A stretch of DNA of 64,000 nt. Source: DATFDN01 sp963818885 (GTDB taxonomy: Bacteria; Pseudomonadota; Alphaproteobacteria; Acetobacterales; Acetobacteraceae). The notes beneath the pieces were generated by a model that saw only the letters and a program-made list of their open reading frames with translations, was not told the DNA's origin and made no database searches. The first letter of the stretch is position 1, and every line of letters begins with the position of its first letter. The stretch covers positions 1 to 64,000 of the forward strand of contig CAWFTP010000001.1 in NCBI GenBank assembly GCA_963818885.1, read 5' to 3'. This document shows positions 1 through 11,197 of the stretch, piece after piece. The position numbers and the translations under genes are program-made.

Positions 1-26
1 CGTCCCTTGCGTGAAAGGCATGGATT

Positions 27-614
27 ATGGTCGACACAAGAAAAGCCCCATCGGACACGCCCGGAGAGACCGCGCCCTTAGTGGTCTGGAAAATGGGGAG
101 GCTCCATCTGAGCGCGACCGTCAACGGGCAAGCGCGCGGGATCGCCGTCGAGCCGGGAACCACTCTGTTGGAAGCGCTTCGTGACGGGCTCGGCCTGACC
201 GGGACGAAAAAGGGTTGCGACCGCGGCGAGTGTGGCGCCTGTACCGTCCATGTTGATGGCCGCCGAATGTTGTCCTGCATGGCCTTGGCGGCGATGCAGG
301 AAGGCAAGCGCATCACGACCATCGAGGGTCTAGAGCAGGAGGGAACTCTCCACCCGCTCCAGGCGGCCTTCATCGAGCGCGACGGCTTCCAATGTGGCTT
401 CTGCACGTCCGGGCAGATCATGTCGGGCGTCGCCGTGATCGAGGAGGTGAAGGCGGGATGGCCGAGCGCCACCACGACAGACCTTACCCGGCCGTTCACG
501 ATTGCGGATCTGTCGAAGGCGGAAATCCGTGAGCGAATGAGCGGAAATCTCTGCCGCTGCGCTTGCTATCCCAACATCGTCGATGCCGTGGCGGATATCG
601 CCGGGGGGCGTTGA
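27..614 (+). CDS. Molybdenum hydroxylase, 2Fe-2S subunit (PaoA/XdhC-like)
   Basis: This is the small electron-transfer subunit of a three-subunit molybdenum hydroxylase of the xanthine dehydrogenase/aldehyde oxidoreductase family. The protein has 195 residues. Cys64, 69, 72 and 84 form the plant-ferredoxin-type 2Fe-2S site, and the C-terminal half carries the second site (Cys123, 126, 176, 178, with an extra Cys180). I see no Tat signal, unlike periplasmic E. coli PaoA, so a cytoplasmic enzyme is inferred. An alternative start at 93 would drop 22 poorly conserved residues. The FAD subunit follows after 3 nt, which indicates an operon. The substrate (aldehyde, purine or N-heterocycle) cannot be told from sequence. 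Confidence 0.9.
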   Translation: MVDTRKAPSDTPGETAPLVVWKMGRLHLSATVNGQARGIAVEPGTTLLEALRDGLGLTGTKKGCDRGECGACTVHVDGRRMLSCMALAAMQEGKRITTIEGLEQEGTLHPLQAAFIERDGFQCGFCTSGQIMSGVAVIEEVKAGWPSATTTDLTRPFTIADLSKAEIRERMSGNLCRCACYPNIVDAVADIAGGR

Positions 615-617
615 GTT

Positions 618-1613
618 ATGCACGTAGCCGCTCTCGCCAGAACCGACGATCCCGCCAAGGCAATTGCTGTCCATGCTCAGGATCCCCAACTCGCCTTCAT
701 CGCCGGCGGCACCGATCTTCTTGGGCTGATCAAGGACCGTGCGGCTCTTCCCGAGCGACTGCTGGACATCAATCGTCTTCCCGACATGGCCCGAATAGAG
801 GCGCTTCAGAACGGCGATCTGCGGATCGGCGCGCTCGCCCGCATGAGCGACCTCGCCGCGCATCCGGACGTGCGCGCACGCTTTACGGTTGTCGCGGAGG
901 CGCTGTTGTTCGCCGCATCCGGACAGTTGCGCAACATGGCGTCGATCGGTGGAAATATCATGCAGCGCACGCGATGCGCCTATTTCCGAGACGAAGATGG
1001 GCTCCCTTGCAACAAGCGGCGCCCTGGCTCGGGCTGCTCGGCTCTCAACGGCATCAATCGCAATCACGCCATTTTCGGGTGGTCGGACGCCTGCGTCGCC
1101 ACCAATGCTTCCGATGTGGCTGTGGCATTCGCCGCGCTCGATGCCAAGGTCGTCGTGCGTAGCCCGAACGGAGAGCGATCGATTCCGTTCGCCGAGTTCC
1201 ATCGCCTGCCCGGCGACGCGCCGGAGCGAGACAATGTCCTCGGCCGGGGCGATTTGATCATCGCTATCGAAGTCCCGGCCAGCTCCGAGGGACGCGCCTC
1301 TCACTACCTCAAGATCCGCGATCGCCAATCTTACGAGTTCGCGCTTGTATCGGCGGCGGCGGCAGTCGCGATGGATGGGCAGCACATAAGTTCGGCCCGG
1401 TTGGCTCTGGGCGGCGTCGCGCACAAGCCCTGGCGGCTCACCGATGCCGAGGGGGCGCTACGGGGAGCGTCGTTGGACGACACTGACGCGCTCCAGTCCG
1501 CGATCTCCCTGTCATTCGTCGATGCTCGTCCGCTCGCCCACAACGCATTCAAGATTGAGCTTGCGCAACGCGTCGCCCTGCGTGCGTTGCAAATTGCCGG
1601 AGCACGGGCATGA
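618..1613 (+). CDS. Molybdenum hydroxylase, FAD-binding subunit (PaoB-like)
   Basis: This is the FAD subunit of the same complex and passes electrons from the Fe-S clusters to the final acceptor. The FAD pyrophosphate motif AGGTD lies near residue 31 and the RNMASIGGN loop near residue 106. Cys120, Cys131 and Cys140 lie in an insertion that in PaoB/HcrB-type subunits holds an extra 4Fe-4S cluster; this points to the PaoABC branch rather than classical XDH. The length of 331 residues is normal. The stop overlaps the ATG of the large subunit (1610) by 4 nt, so translation is probably coupled. Confidence 0.9.
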   Translation: MHVAALARTDDPAKAIAVHAQDPQLAFIAGGTDLLGLIKDRAALPERLLDINRLPDMARIEALQNGDLRIGALARMSDLAAHPDVRARFTVVAEALLFAASGQLRNMASIGGNIMQRTRCAYFRDEDGLPCNKRRPGSGCSALNGINRNHAIFGWSDACVATNASDVAVAFAALDAKVVVRSPNGERSIPFAEFHRLPGDAPERDNVLGRGDLIIAIEVPASSEGRASHYLKIRDRQSYEFALVSAAAAVAMDGQHISSARLALGGVAHKPWRLTDAEGALRGASLDDTDALQSAISLSFVDARPLAHNAFKIELAQRVALRALQIAGARA

Positions 1614-3825
1614 ACGCCATCGGGCAATCGATCTCGCGCGCCGACGGTCGGCTGAAGGTGACCGGCGGCGCCCGCTACACGGCCGATATTCCGGTCGCCG
1701 GCGCCGCGCATGCGGCGATCGTCCACAGCACCATCGCTAATGGCCGGTACGGTGTCGATCGACACTGCGGCCGCTGAAAGGGCACCGGGCGTCATTGCGG
1801 TATTCACGCATCGCAACATGCCGCGCATGAATCCGACCCCCAAGCCCTGGAGCCACCTTCGCCCGCACGGACAGGGCTATCTGCCGCTCCAAGATGACCG
1901 GATTCACTATGCCGGCCAGCCGATAGCTCTGGTTGTGGCCAGCACGCTCGCCCAGGCTTCCCATGCCGGGACGTTGGTCGAGGTTCAGTACCGAGGTGCG
2001 GAAGCCGACAGTGTTCGGGCGGCAGATCGTGAACGAGGCTTTCGATCCTCCGCAATTTCTCTGGCCGGTCAACTCGTCGGTCGGTGATGCCCGGCAGGCG
2101 CTCGCCACCGCGGCCGTGAAGATCGAGCGGACCTACACGACCGCCGATCGTCATCACAATCAGATGGAGCCCCATGCGACGACGGCGGTTTGGGAGGCCG
2201 ACGGCATGCTGACGCTCTACGACGCGACCCAGCATATCTTCGGCACGAAGGAGCTGGTTGCGGTGGTGCTCGGGATCCCGCCCGAGCGGATCAATGTCGT
2301 GTCGCAGTTCCTCGGCGGCGGGTTCGGCGGGAAAGCCTATGTGTGGCCACACACCTTGATGGCCGCGGTTGCCGCCAAGGCGATCGGCCGGCCGGTCCGC
2401 ATCCAGCTCACGCGCGCGCAGATGTATTCGATGGTGGGACACCAGCCGGCGACGATCCAGACGGTCGCGCTGGGCGCGGACCGCGACGGCAAGCTCGTCG
2501 GAATCGAGCATCAGAGCATTTCGCCGACACCCGTCTTCGACAACTATATCGAATACGCCGCGCTCTCGTCGCGGTCACTGTGGCCGGCGCGCGGCGGAAT
2601 ATCGACGACCCACAAGATCGTCCACGTGAACCGCAACACGCCGACGGCGATGCGCTCTCCCCACGAGGCGCTCGGTCACCTCGCGCTCGAGAGCGCGATG
2701 GACGAACTCGCCTATGCGACCGGTGTCGACCCGGTTGCTCTGCGACTGCTCAACGACACCGAGGTCGATCCGCATAGTGGTCGCCCCTTCTCGACGCGCG
2801 CCCTCGGCAAGTGCCTGATCGAAGGTGCCGCACGGTTCTGCTGGGACAAGCGGACGCCCGAGCCGCGCTCGATGCGCGACGGGCGCCACCTCATCGGCCA
2901 GGGCGTGGCGGCGGCGATCTACACGCACTGGCGCTGGCCGGCGAAGGCTCGGGTCACGCTGAGCTGCGACGGGACAGCGTTGGTCGAGACAGGGTCGCAT
3001 GACCTCGGCACGGGCACCTATACCGTCATGCAGCAGGTCGCCGCCGATGGGCTCGGGCTTGCGCCCGAAAAGGTGACCGTGCGGCTGGGAGATACGAGGC
3101 TCCCCGCGTCGCACGCATCGATCGGCTCGGCCACGATGGCCAATGCCGGCGCCTCGGTGATGTTGGCGGCAGAGGCCGTCCGCGATCGAGCGGTCGAGCT
3201 CGCCCTCGAGGGAAAGAACGCGCCCTTCTCCGGAGCGGCGGCCGAAGATGTGGTCGTCGCCGACGGCACGCTGGCTCTGGCAGGGAAGAATCTGAACATC
3301 ACCTATGCCGAATTGCTCACGCGCAACGAGCTTTCCAGCCTCGCGGGCGATGGAGACTACGATCCCGTCGAGGAGGCGATGGGGCCGAAAGCGATCTTCA
3401 GCTTCGGCGCGGTCTTCGCGGAAGTGCGGGTCGATCCGGATTTCGGGACGGTGCGCGTGAACCGCGTCGTCGGCGCCTACGACGCCGGCCGGATCATCAA
3501 TCCCAAGACCGCGCGCAGCCAGGCGATCGGCGGCATCATCTGGGGCGTGGGCCAGGCGCTGCTCGAACAGTCGGAGACCGACCCGACGACAGGCCGCTTC
3601 ATCAACCGCAACTACTCCGGCTATCTCGTGCCGACCAACGCCGACATCCCCGAGCTCGACGTCCTGTTCGTCGGCTCGTTCGACGAAGAGGCGAGCCCGC
3701 TCGGCGCCAAAGGCCTCGGCGAGCTGACGGCCGTATCCGTGGCGCCGACGATCGCGAATGCTGTCTATCACGCGACCGGCAAGCGAATACGCGATCTACC
3801 GCTCACGATTGAAAAGTTGTTGTGA
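1610..3825 (+). pseudogene. Molybdenum hydroxylase, molybdopterin-binding large subunit (two frameshifts)
   Basis: This is the catalytic Moco subunit. The frame opening at ATG 1610 gives a normal N-terminus, but it must shift +1 near 1740 and +1 again near 2000 to continue through the family core. After 2000 the frame is open to 3825. Visible motifs are GGGFGGK near 2310 (Moco binding) and GAKGLGE near 3705, whose Glu is the catalytic base of the family. The joined product is about 738 residues, close to the usual length. Because the small and FAD subunits are intact, both shifts may be sequence errors; if real, the enzyme is dead. Confidence 0.8.
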
Positions 3826-3860
3826 AGCGGGCCGCGCGCGCGAGCCAAAGGAGGACGCCC

Positions 3861-5261
3861 ATGTCCGAACCGGAACGCTTCGAAGTCCTGATCCTCGGCA
3901 GCGGAGAAGCGGGCAAGTTACTGGCCTGGCATATGGCGGGATCGGGGCGGCGGACGGCGGTCGTGGAACGAAGGTGGGTCGGCGGGTCCTGTCCCAATAT
4001 CGCCTGCCTGCCCAGCAAGAATGAGATTTGGAGCGCGAGAATCGCGCATCTCACACGCCATGCCGCCGAGTTCGGTACGACGACCGGCACCGTTACCACC
4101 GATATGACGAAGGTTCGTCAGCGCAAGCGCGACATGGTGAGCGGCGAGGTTGCCTTTCACTTGCGGGCCTACAAGACAAGCGGCACCGAATTGATCATGG
4201 GAAGTGCGCGTTTCACGGCGTCCAAAACTCTGGAGGTGGCCCTGAATGACGGAGGGACGCGCGCGCTGACGGGGGACCGCGTTTTTCTCAACGTCGGGAC
4301 CCACGCCGCAATTCCCGACATTCCTGGCCTCGAGGACGCCCGACCGCTCACGCATATCGAGACCTTGGAGCTCGACTACCTGCCGTCGCATCTCATCGTG
4401 CTCGGGGGTGGCTATGTCGGTCTCGAGATGGCCCAGGCCTACCGGCGGTTTGGCAGCCGCGTGACAGTGATCGAGGCCGGGCCTCGGCCCATGAGCCGGG
4501 AGGATGCCGATGTCGCGGATGAAATCCGACGGATTCTGAGCGACGAAGGAGTGCTATTTCTGCTGAAGGCCGAGACCGTCGCTGTGCGCGGGCGATCGGG
4601 GGAACAAGTCGGCGTTACCGTGCGTGGTGTCTCCGGGGAGCAGACGATCGAGGGTAGTGACATCCTGGTCGCCGCGGGGCGGGTTCCGAACACCGCCGGA
4701 ATTGGGCTTGACCAGGCCGGCGTCGAGTTGGACGGACGTGGCTACATCCGCGTCAACGAGCGTCTGGAGACGACTGCGCCCGATGTCTGGGCCATGGGCG
4801 AATGCGCCGGCAGCCCACAGTTCACGCACGTTTCTCATGATGACTTCCGAATCATCCGGGACAACCTGGCCGGGGGAAAACGCAGCACCCGCGATCGGCT
4901 GGTCCCATACTGCATGTTCACGGACCCCCCGCTTGCCCATGTGGGATTGAATGAAGCCGAAGCGCGGCGCGAAGGCATCAACGTGCGGGTGGCAAGATTG
5001 CCGATGAGCTCTGTGCTGCGGACGGAAACCACCGGCGAAACACAGGGCTTCATGAAAGCTCTCGTCGGTGGCGGCGACGAGCGTATTCTCGGCTTCACGA
5101 TGGTCGGCGCCGAGGCGGGTGAGGTCATGGCCGTCGTGCAGATGGCCATGCTGGCGGACCTTCCCTATCCGAGGCTTCGCGACGCGGTTCTCGCGCACCC
5201 CACCATGGCGGAAGGGCTGGGCTTGCTTTTCTCGAATGTACCTCGGGAGCACGCACGATAG
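3861..5261 (+). CDS. FAD-dependent pyridine nucleotide-disulfide oxidoreductase (mercuric reductase/Lpd-like)
   Basis: This is a class I flavin disulfide reductase of 466 residues. It has an N-terminal FAD motif (GSGEAG, residues 13–18), a redox-active disulfide Cys44/Cys49 in GGSCPNIACLPSK, a central NAD(P) motif (GGGYVGLE) and a C-terminal HPTMAE supplying the partner His-Glu pair. ATG 3861 is chosen because a strong Shine-Dalgarno (AAAGGAGG, 3847–3854) precedes it; the frame is open upstream to 3822. It lacks the N-terminal heavy-metal domain and C-terminal Cys pair of true MerA, so mercury reduction is not implied. It sits 35 nt after the molybdenum hydroxylase and is probably co-transcribed; a role as its redox partner is only inference. 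Confidence 0.85.
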   Translation: MSEPERFEVLILGSGEAGKLLAWHMAGSGRRTAVVERRWVGGSCPNIACLPSKNEIWSARIAHLTRHAAEFGTTTGTVTTDMTKVRQRKRDMVSGEVAFHLRAYKTSGTELIMGSARFTASKTLEVALNDGGTRALTGDRVFLNVGTHAAIPDIPGLEDARPLTHIETLELDYLPSHLIVLGGGYVGLEMAQAYRRFGSRVTVIEAGPRPMSREDADVADEIRRILSDEGVLFLLKAETVAVRGRSGEQVGVTVRGVSGEQTIEGSDILVAAGRVPNTAGIGLDQAGVELDGRGYIRVNERLETTAPDVWAMGECAGSPQFTHVSHDDFRIIRDNLAGGKRSTRDRLVPYCMFTDPPLAHVGLNEAEARREGINVRVARLPMSSVLRTETTGETQGFMKALVGGGDERILGFTMVGAEAGEVMAVVQMAMLADLPYPRLRDAVLAHPTMAEGLGLLFSNVPREHAR

Positions 5262-5316
5262 AGACTCCCGGTTCGGCTTGGTGACGCACACGCTACCGTT
5301 TCAATGGAGGAAGCCT

Positions 5317-5712
5317 ATGCATCGCTTTGATAACTACCGCGACGGTTTTCCGAACGCCCGTCTGACGCGTTCCGAGAGCGGTGTCCTGGAAGCCGCGCTT
5401 CACACCAATGGCGGCACGCTGGTCTTCGACGGGCATACCCATGAACAGTTCGTCGACCTGTTTCACGCGATCGGCTCGGATCCCGATAACCGCGTGGTCA
5501 TCCTGACCGGCAGCGGCGACGCGTTCATGGAGTTGATCGCCCCGGACGGGTTCGACTTCTTCACCCCGCGAGGTTACCGCCGAACACCGGATTTCGACGC
5601 CATGAAGCGCTTGCCGGATGAGCGCTATGCGCATTCGACGGACGACATCCCTCACGCTGATCCTCTGTCACCGAGCAGTTCGGACGGGGTGACGGAGACG
5701 ATCATTCTGTAG
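5317..5712 (+). CDS. Truncated enoyl-CoA hydratase/6-oxocamphor-hydrolase-like crotonase
   Basis: The 131-residue protein begins like crotonases of the 6-oxocamphor hydrolase type: N-terminal strands, then VVILTGSGDAF near residues 67–78, then a DGFDFFTPRGY segment. About 45 further residues have no family resemblance, and the second half of the fold (oxyanion-hole Gly and C-terminal helices) is missing; family members have about 250 residues. A good ribosome site (TGGAGG, 5305–5310) precedes ATG 5317, so the gene start is real. It is best read as a 3'-deleted gene or one fused to unrelated DNA near 5580. Confidence 0.55.
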   Translation: MHRFDNYRDGFPNARLTRSESGVLEAALHTNGGTLVFDGHTHEQFVDLFHAIGSDPDNRVVILTGSGDAFMELIAPDGFDFFTPRGYRRTPDFDAMKRLPDERYAHSTDDIPHADPLSPSSSDGVTETIIL

Positions 5713-5884
5713 GGAGATCCCGGTCTCGAGAGCTGCGGTTCCGCCATGTTGCATTCCAGTGCGCTTGCCATTCCAAGATCAGAGCATGGGCAAGATGGCC
5801 AAGACGGCAAGCCGGCAGGCTGGTAACTCACGCGAACTGACATCATCTCGGGACTCGCTGCTCCAGGACGCTCGAGGGGACCAC

Positions 5885-8800
5885 ATGGGCGCGAACACCG
5901 CGATGCCGCCTTGCGCCACACCCTTCGCCGCCTTCCTCGCCGACATCCGGCCCCAGACATCCCTCCGGGCCGCGATCACCGCCGCCTATCGCCGCCCGGA
6001 GGCGGAATGCGTCGCGCCGCTGCTCGATCTCGCGGCGCTGCCCGACGCCTCGGGGGCAAAGGTCGCGGCAACCGCCCGCCGGCTCGCCGAAGCGCTGCGC
6101 GCGAAGGCGCGGGCCGGGGGCGGCATCGAGAGCCTGATCCACGAATACGCGCTCTCCAGCCAGGAGGGCGTGGCGCTGATGTGCCTCGCCGAGGCGCTGC
6201 TGCGCATCCCCGACAACGCCACCCGCGACGCGCTCATCCGCGACAAGATCGGCGGCGGCGACTGGCGCAGCCATCTCGGCCACTCGCCCTCACTGTTCGT
6301 GAACGCGGCCACCTGGGGCCTCGTCGTCACCGGCAGGCTGACCGCGACGAGCAGCGAATCGAGCCTGTCGGCCGCGCTCAGCCGGCTGATCGCGCGCGGC
6401 GGGGAGCCGCTGATCCGCGCCGGCACCGACGTCGCGATGCGGATGATGGGCGAGAAGTTCGTCACCGGCCAGACGATCGCGGAGGCGCTGGCGAATGCGC
6501 AGCGCATGGAGGCGCGCGGCTTTCGCTATTCCTACGACATGCTGGGCGAGGCCGCGACAACGGCGGCGGACGCCGCTCGCTACATGGCCGACTACCAGGG
6601 CGCGATCCACGCGATTGGCAAGGCCGCAGCGGGGCGCGGCATCTACGACGGGCCCGGCATCTCGATCAAGCTCTCGGCGCTGCATCCGCGCTACGGCCGC
6701 GCCCAGCGCGAACGCGTCATGGGCGAATTGCTGCCCCGCGTGAAGGATCTCGCGCTGCTCGCGCGGAGCTACGACATCGGCATGAATATCGACGCCGAGG
6801 AGGCCGACCGGCTGGAGCTGTCGCTCGACCTGCTGGAAGCGCTCGCCCTCGACCCCGAGCTGTCCGGATGGAACGGCATCGGCTTCGTCATCCAGGCCTA
6901 CGGCAAGCGCTGCCCCTTCGCCGTCGACTGGCTGATCGACCTCGCGCGCCGGTCGCGGCGGCGCCTGATGGTCCGGCTGGTGAAGGGCGCCTACTGGGAT
7001 TCGGAGATCAAGCGCGCGCAGGTGGACGGGCTGGAGGACTTCCCGGTCTTCACCCGCAAGGCCCACACGGACGTGTCGTACCTGGCGTGCGCCCGCAAGC
7101 TCCTCGCCGCGCCCGACGCCGTGTTCCCGCAATTCGCCACCCACAACGCCCAGACGCTTGCCTCAATCATCGAGATGGCGGGGCCGAACTTCTATCGCGG
7201 CCAGTACCAGTTCCAGTGCCTGCACGGCATGGGCGAGCCGCTCTACGAAGAGGTGGTCGGCGAGGACAACCTGAACCGGCCCTGTCGCATCTACGCGCCC
7301 GTCGGCACGCATGAGACCCTGCTCGCCTATCTGGTGCGGCGGCTGCTCGAGAACGGGGCCAACACGTCTTTCGTGAACCGCATCGCGGATGCGCAGATTT
7401 CCATCGAGGAGATGATCGCCGATCCGGTCGCGACCGTGCGGGCGATGCCGAACCCAGGCGCGCCGCACGAGCGCATCGCGCTGCCGCGGCATCTCTACGG
7501 CGCCGAGCGGGCCAACTCCGCCGGACTCGACCTCACCAACGAGAATCGGCTCGCCGAACTGGCACGCGGGCTGGAGGAGAGCCTGACCGCCATCTGGTCG
7601 GCGGCGCCGACCGGGTCGCCATTGGGCGTGGCGGAGCCTGTGCTCAACCCGGGGGACCATCGCGACGTCGTCGGCCGCGTCCGGCACGCGACTCCCGCCG
7701 AGATCGAGGCGGCGCTGGCGGCCGCGACACAAGCGGCACCTCGCTGGGCAGCGGCGACAGTCGAAATCCGGGCCGCCTGCCTGCGCCGCGCGGCGGACAT
7801 GTTCGAAGCCCGGATGCACGTGCTGATCGGGCTGATCGTGCGCGAGGCCGGCAAGTCCTTCCCGAACGCCATCTCCGAGATGCGCGAGGCGGTCGACTTC
7901 CTGCGCTACTACGCGGCCGAGGCGGTGCGCACGCTGGGGAGCGAGCGCCACCCGCCGCTCGGGCCGGTCGTCTGCATCTCGCCCTGGAACTTCCCGCTCG
8001 CTATCTTCACCGGCCAGGTCGCGGCCGCGCTTGTCGCGGGCAACCCGGTGCTGGCCAAGCCGGCCGAGGAGACGCCGCTGATCGCGGCCGAGGCGGTGCG
8101 GCTGCTGCACGAAGCCGGCATTCCCACCGACGTGCTTCAGCTCGTGACGGGCGCGGGCGAGGTGGGAGCCGCGCTCGTCGCGGACAGCCGCGCGCAGGGG
8201 GTGGTATTCACGGGTTCGACCGCGGTCGCCCGCCTGATCCAGCGCCAGCTCGCCGACCGGCTCACTGCGCGCGGGCAGCCGGTCCCGCTGATCGCGGAGA
8301 CGGGGGGACAGAATGCGCTCGTGGTGGACTCTTCGGCGCTCGCCGAACAGGTGGTCGCCGACGTGATCGCCTCCGCCTTCGACTCCGCTGGCCAGCGCTG
8401 CTCCGCGTTGCGCATCCTCTGCGTCCAGGAAGAGGTGGCGGACCGCGTGATCGCCATGCTGACGGGCGCGATGCACGAGCTCTCGGTGGGCAACCCGGAT
8501 CGGCTTTCGACCGACATCGGGCCCGTCATCACGGTCGAGGCGCGCGACGGCATCAACCGCCATATCGAGATCATGCGGGCACGCGGACATCGCATCGTGC
8601 AGTTGCCGCTGGCCGCTGAGACGAGCCACGGCACATTCGTCGCGCCGACCCTGATCGAGATCGGCCGTGTGGCGGATGTCGAGCGCGAGGTGTTCGGCCC
8701 CGTCCTCCATGTCCTGCGCTACCGGCGCGAGGATCTCGACCGGCTGATCGAGGAGATCAACGCGACGGGGTACGGGCTGACGTTCGGCATTCACACCCGC

Positions 8801-9566
8801 ATCGACGAGACCATCGCGCGCGTGGTGAATCGGATCGAGGCCGGCAACATTTATGTCAATCGCAACATCATCGGCGCGACGGTCGGTGTGCAGCCGTTCG
8901 GCGGCTCCCGCCTCTCCGGCACCGGCCCGAAGGCGGGCGGCCCGCTCTATCTGCCGCGTCTTCTCGCGGTTTCGCCGCCGACGACGCCGCGCGCCCTCCA
9001 CGCCGCCAGCCCGGCGCTTGCCGGGGCGCGCGCCTACGCCGACTGGCTCCGCACGCGGGGGCGCGAGCACGAAGCCGAGCGGGTGGTCGTCTACTTGTCG
9101 CGCTCGGCGCTCGGCGCGCAGACGGAGCTGCACGGGCCCGTGGGCGAGCGCAATGTCTACGCGCTGCGCCCGCGCGGACGGATCGCGGCGCTCGCGCGTA
9201 CCGAGGCCGGCCTGCTGGTCCAGGTCGGCGCGATCCTCGCGACCGGCAACATTGCGGTCGTGGAAGCCGGCAATCCGGCCCGCGTCCGCGCTGACCGGGC
9301 TACCCGCTTCGATCGCGCCGCGCGTTGTCTGTGCCGACAGCATCGACACGGTCAGCGATCTCCGCGGCGCGCTGTTCGATGGCGAGAAGGACGAGCTGAT
9401 CGCGCTGAGCCGCCGGATCGCTGAGCGAGAAGGGCCGATTCTACCGATCGAGTCGATCGCATCCGCGGACGATGACTACCATCTCGATCGCCTGCTGGAA
9501 GAGGTCGCGATCGCGACCAACACCGCTGCAGCCGGCGGCAACGCCAGCCTCATGTCGATAGGGTGA
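5885..9566 (+). CDS. putA: Bifunctional proline dehydrogenase / P5C dehydrogenase PutA (frameshift near 9290)
   Basis: PutA oxidises proline to P5C with FAD and then to glutamate with NAD+. From ATG 5885 (upstream GAGGGG) the order is an arm region, the PRODH barrel (about residues 150–480), the aldehyde dehydrogenase domain with AETGGQ Glu and Cys839 in GQRCSA, and a C-terminal extension. No N-terminal ribbon-helix-helix is present, so this is a two-function PutA of about 1,227 residues that does not repress its own gene. The frame fails near 9290; shifting +1 restores the conserved C-terminus ending GGNASLMSIG at 9566. Only 5 bp separate its stop from the convergent lactate permease. Confidence 0.93.
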
Positions 9567-9571
9567 CTCCT

Positions 9572-11197
9572 TTATTTGGGGCCCAGCATCATCACGCCGG
9601 GCGCCAGGAAGAAGTAGATCAGGCCGATCACGATCAGATAGACCAGCAGGATCAGCGTCCAGCCCATGTTGTGGCGGATGATCTGGCCCTCGTTGCGCAC
9701 GAAGCGGCTGGTGGACACGCCGACGCTCGCGGTCTGCGGAGCGATCGGCTTGCCGATCTCGGCGCCCACCGAGTTCAGCGACGGCAGCAGAAGCGGCGGG
9801 AAGCCCAGCAGCTTGCCCACCGCCATTTGGAACGCACCGAACATCGCGTTCGTCGAGGTGTTGCTGCCCGACAGCGCGACCCCGATCCATCCCAGGATCG
9901 GCGCCACCACGATGAACCACGGCCCGATGGCGGAGAAGCCGTTGGCGAGCGAGGCGGCCATGCCCGAGTAGTTGAACACGTAGGCGAGGCCGAAGATGAA
10001 CACGCCGACCAGCAGCGCGCCCCACATCTGGTGGAAGGTGCGCGAGAAGACCTCGCGCAGCTGCACCCCGCTCACCCGCAACAGCGCTGCGACGATGATC
10101 CAGGAGGCGAAGATCGCGCTACCGCCAATGAAGGGGGCGAAGTTGAAGGTCGCGCGCACGACGGCGCCCGGGGTGAGCGAGGAGTGCGCCGCGACCGAGG
10201 CACTGAACCAGCTGATCGCCGGGAGGTGCGACCACGGCCCCGTCCACAGCACGACGACGATGATGAGCACGATGAAGGGCAGCCAGGCGCGGAATATCTC
10301 GCCGCTCGGCAGCAGGCGCCCCGCTTGCGTCGCCGCCGCCTCGGCTTCCGCCGAGACCGGGACGCCGCCGTAGCCCAGCAATTGCTTCGGCCGCCACACC
10401 TTGAGCAGCAGCAGCAGGCAGGCGAAGCAGACGATCGATCCGGTGATGTCGGGCAGATAGGGGCCGAGGAAGACCGCGACCGGAAACTGCCCGGCGATGT
10501 AGCCGAGCGAGCCCACGATCGCGAGCGGCCAGCCTTCGCGCAAGCCGGCACGCCCGCTCACCAGGTAGATCAGCACCCAGGGCGGCAGCAGCGCCAGGAT
10601 CGCGACGATGTGGCCGATCGAGGACGAGAGCGCCATCAGCGGCAGCCCGGTGACGGCGGCGAGCGCCACGATCGGCACGCCGAGCGCGCCGTAGGAGACC
10701 GGCGCGTTGTTGGCGATGGCGGCGACCCTTATCGCGTCTAGGTCGGGGATGCCGACCGCGATCAGGATCGGCGCCACCACCGCCCACGGATAGCCGAAGC
10801 CGACGAGTTCCTCGAGCAGCGCGCCGAACGCCCAGGCGAACAGCAAAGTCTGCACCCGGACGTCGGCGGTGCCCTGGGTCGTGAGCCAGGCGCGGAAGCT
10901 CTCGAACGTCCCGGTCAGCACCAGTGTGTTGAACAGCACGACGCCCCAGAAGGTGATCCAGTCGACCGCCCAGATGCCGGTCGCCGAGCCGAGCAGGTAG
11001 GCCCGCACGCCGAGGCCGACCGGCATTCCCCACACGATGATGCCGAGCACCAAGGTCACCAGCGAGCCGATCAGCGTCGCGAGCCACGCGGTCATGCGCA
11101 GCACCGCGAGCAGGAACAGCAGCACCACGACGGGGATCAGCGCGACGAGCCAGACGGCGAAGACGCTGCCGAACGGATTGAGCACCTGATCGAACAT
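9572..11197 (-). CDS. lctP: L-lactate permease family transporter
   Basis: The protein is 541 residues, very hydrophobic, and fits the LctP/LldP family (H+-coupled lactate/glycolate uptake at the inner membrane; family about 550 residues). It has a dozen or more predicted membrane helices, the SNTSTNAMFGAFQ segment in the C-terminal half and the ending FFLAPGVMMLG. ATG 11197 (MFDQVLNPFGS) is chosen; the open frame continues upstream to 11359 but the extra 54 residues are not membrane-like. The gene is convergent with putA, and together they would feed proline and lactate into central metabolism. No dehydrogenase or regulator is adjacent. Confidence 0.88.
   Translation of the reverse strand: MFDQVLNPFGSVFAVWLVALIPVVVLLFLLAVLRMTAWLATLIGSLVTLVLGIIVWGMPVGLGVRAYLLGSATGIWAVDWITFWGVVLFNTLVLTGTFESFRAWLTTQGTADVRVQTLLFAWAFGALLEELVGFGYPWAVVAPILIAVGIPDLDAIRVAAIANNAPVSYGALGVPIVALAAVTGLPLMALSSSIGHIVAILALLPPWVLIYLVSGRAGLREGWPLAIVGSLGYIAGQFPVAVFLGPYLPDITGSIVCFACLLLLLKVWRPKQLLGYGGVPVSAEAEAAATQAGRLLPSGEIFRAWLPFIVLIIVVVLWTGPWSHLPAISWFSASVAAHSSLTPGAVVRATFNFAPFIGGSAIFASWIIVAALLRVSGVQLREVFSRTFHQMWGALLVGVFIFGLAYVFNYSGMAASLANGFSAIGPWFIVVAPILGWIGVALSGSNTSTNAMFGAFQMAVGKLLGFPPLLLPSLNSVGAEIGKPIAPQTASVGVSTSRFVRNEGQIIRHNMGWTLILLVYLIVIGLIYFFLAPGVMMLGPK

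Noticed and set aside
7163..9349. 728-codon open frame on the minus strand
   Set aside because: Lies wholly antisense to putA; its Arg/Asp/Gly-rich composition is the typical shadow of a high-G+C gene and it has no family motif.
9563..10741. 392-codon open frame on the plus strand
   Set aside because: Antisense to the lactate permease; His/Gln/Arg-rich shadow without a ribosome site.
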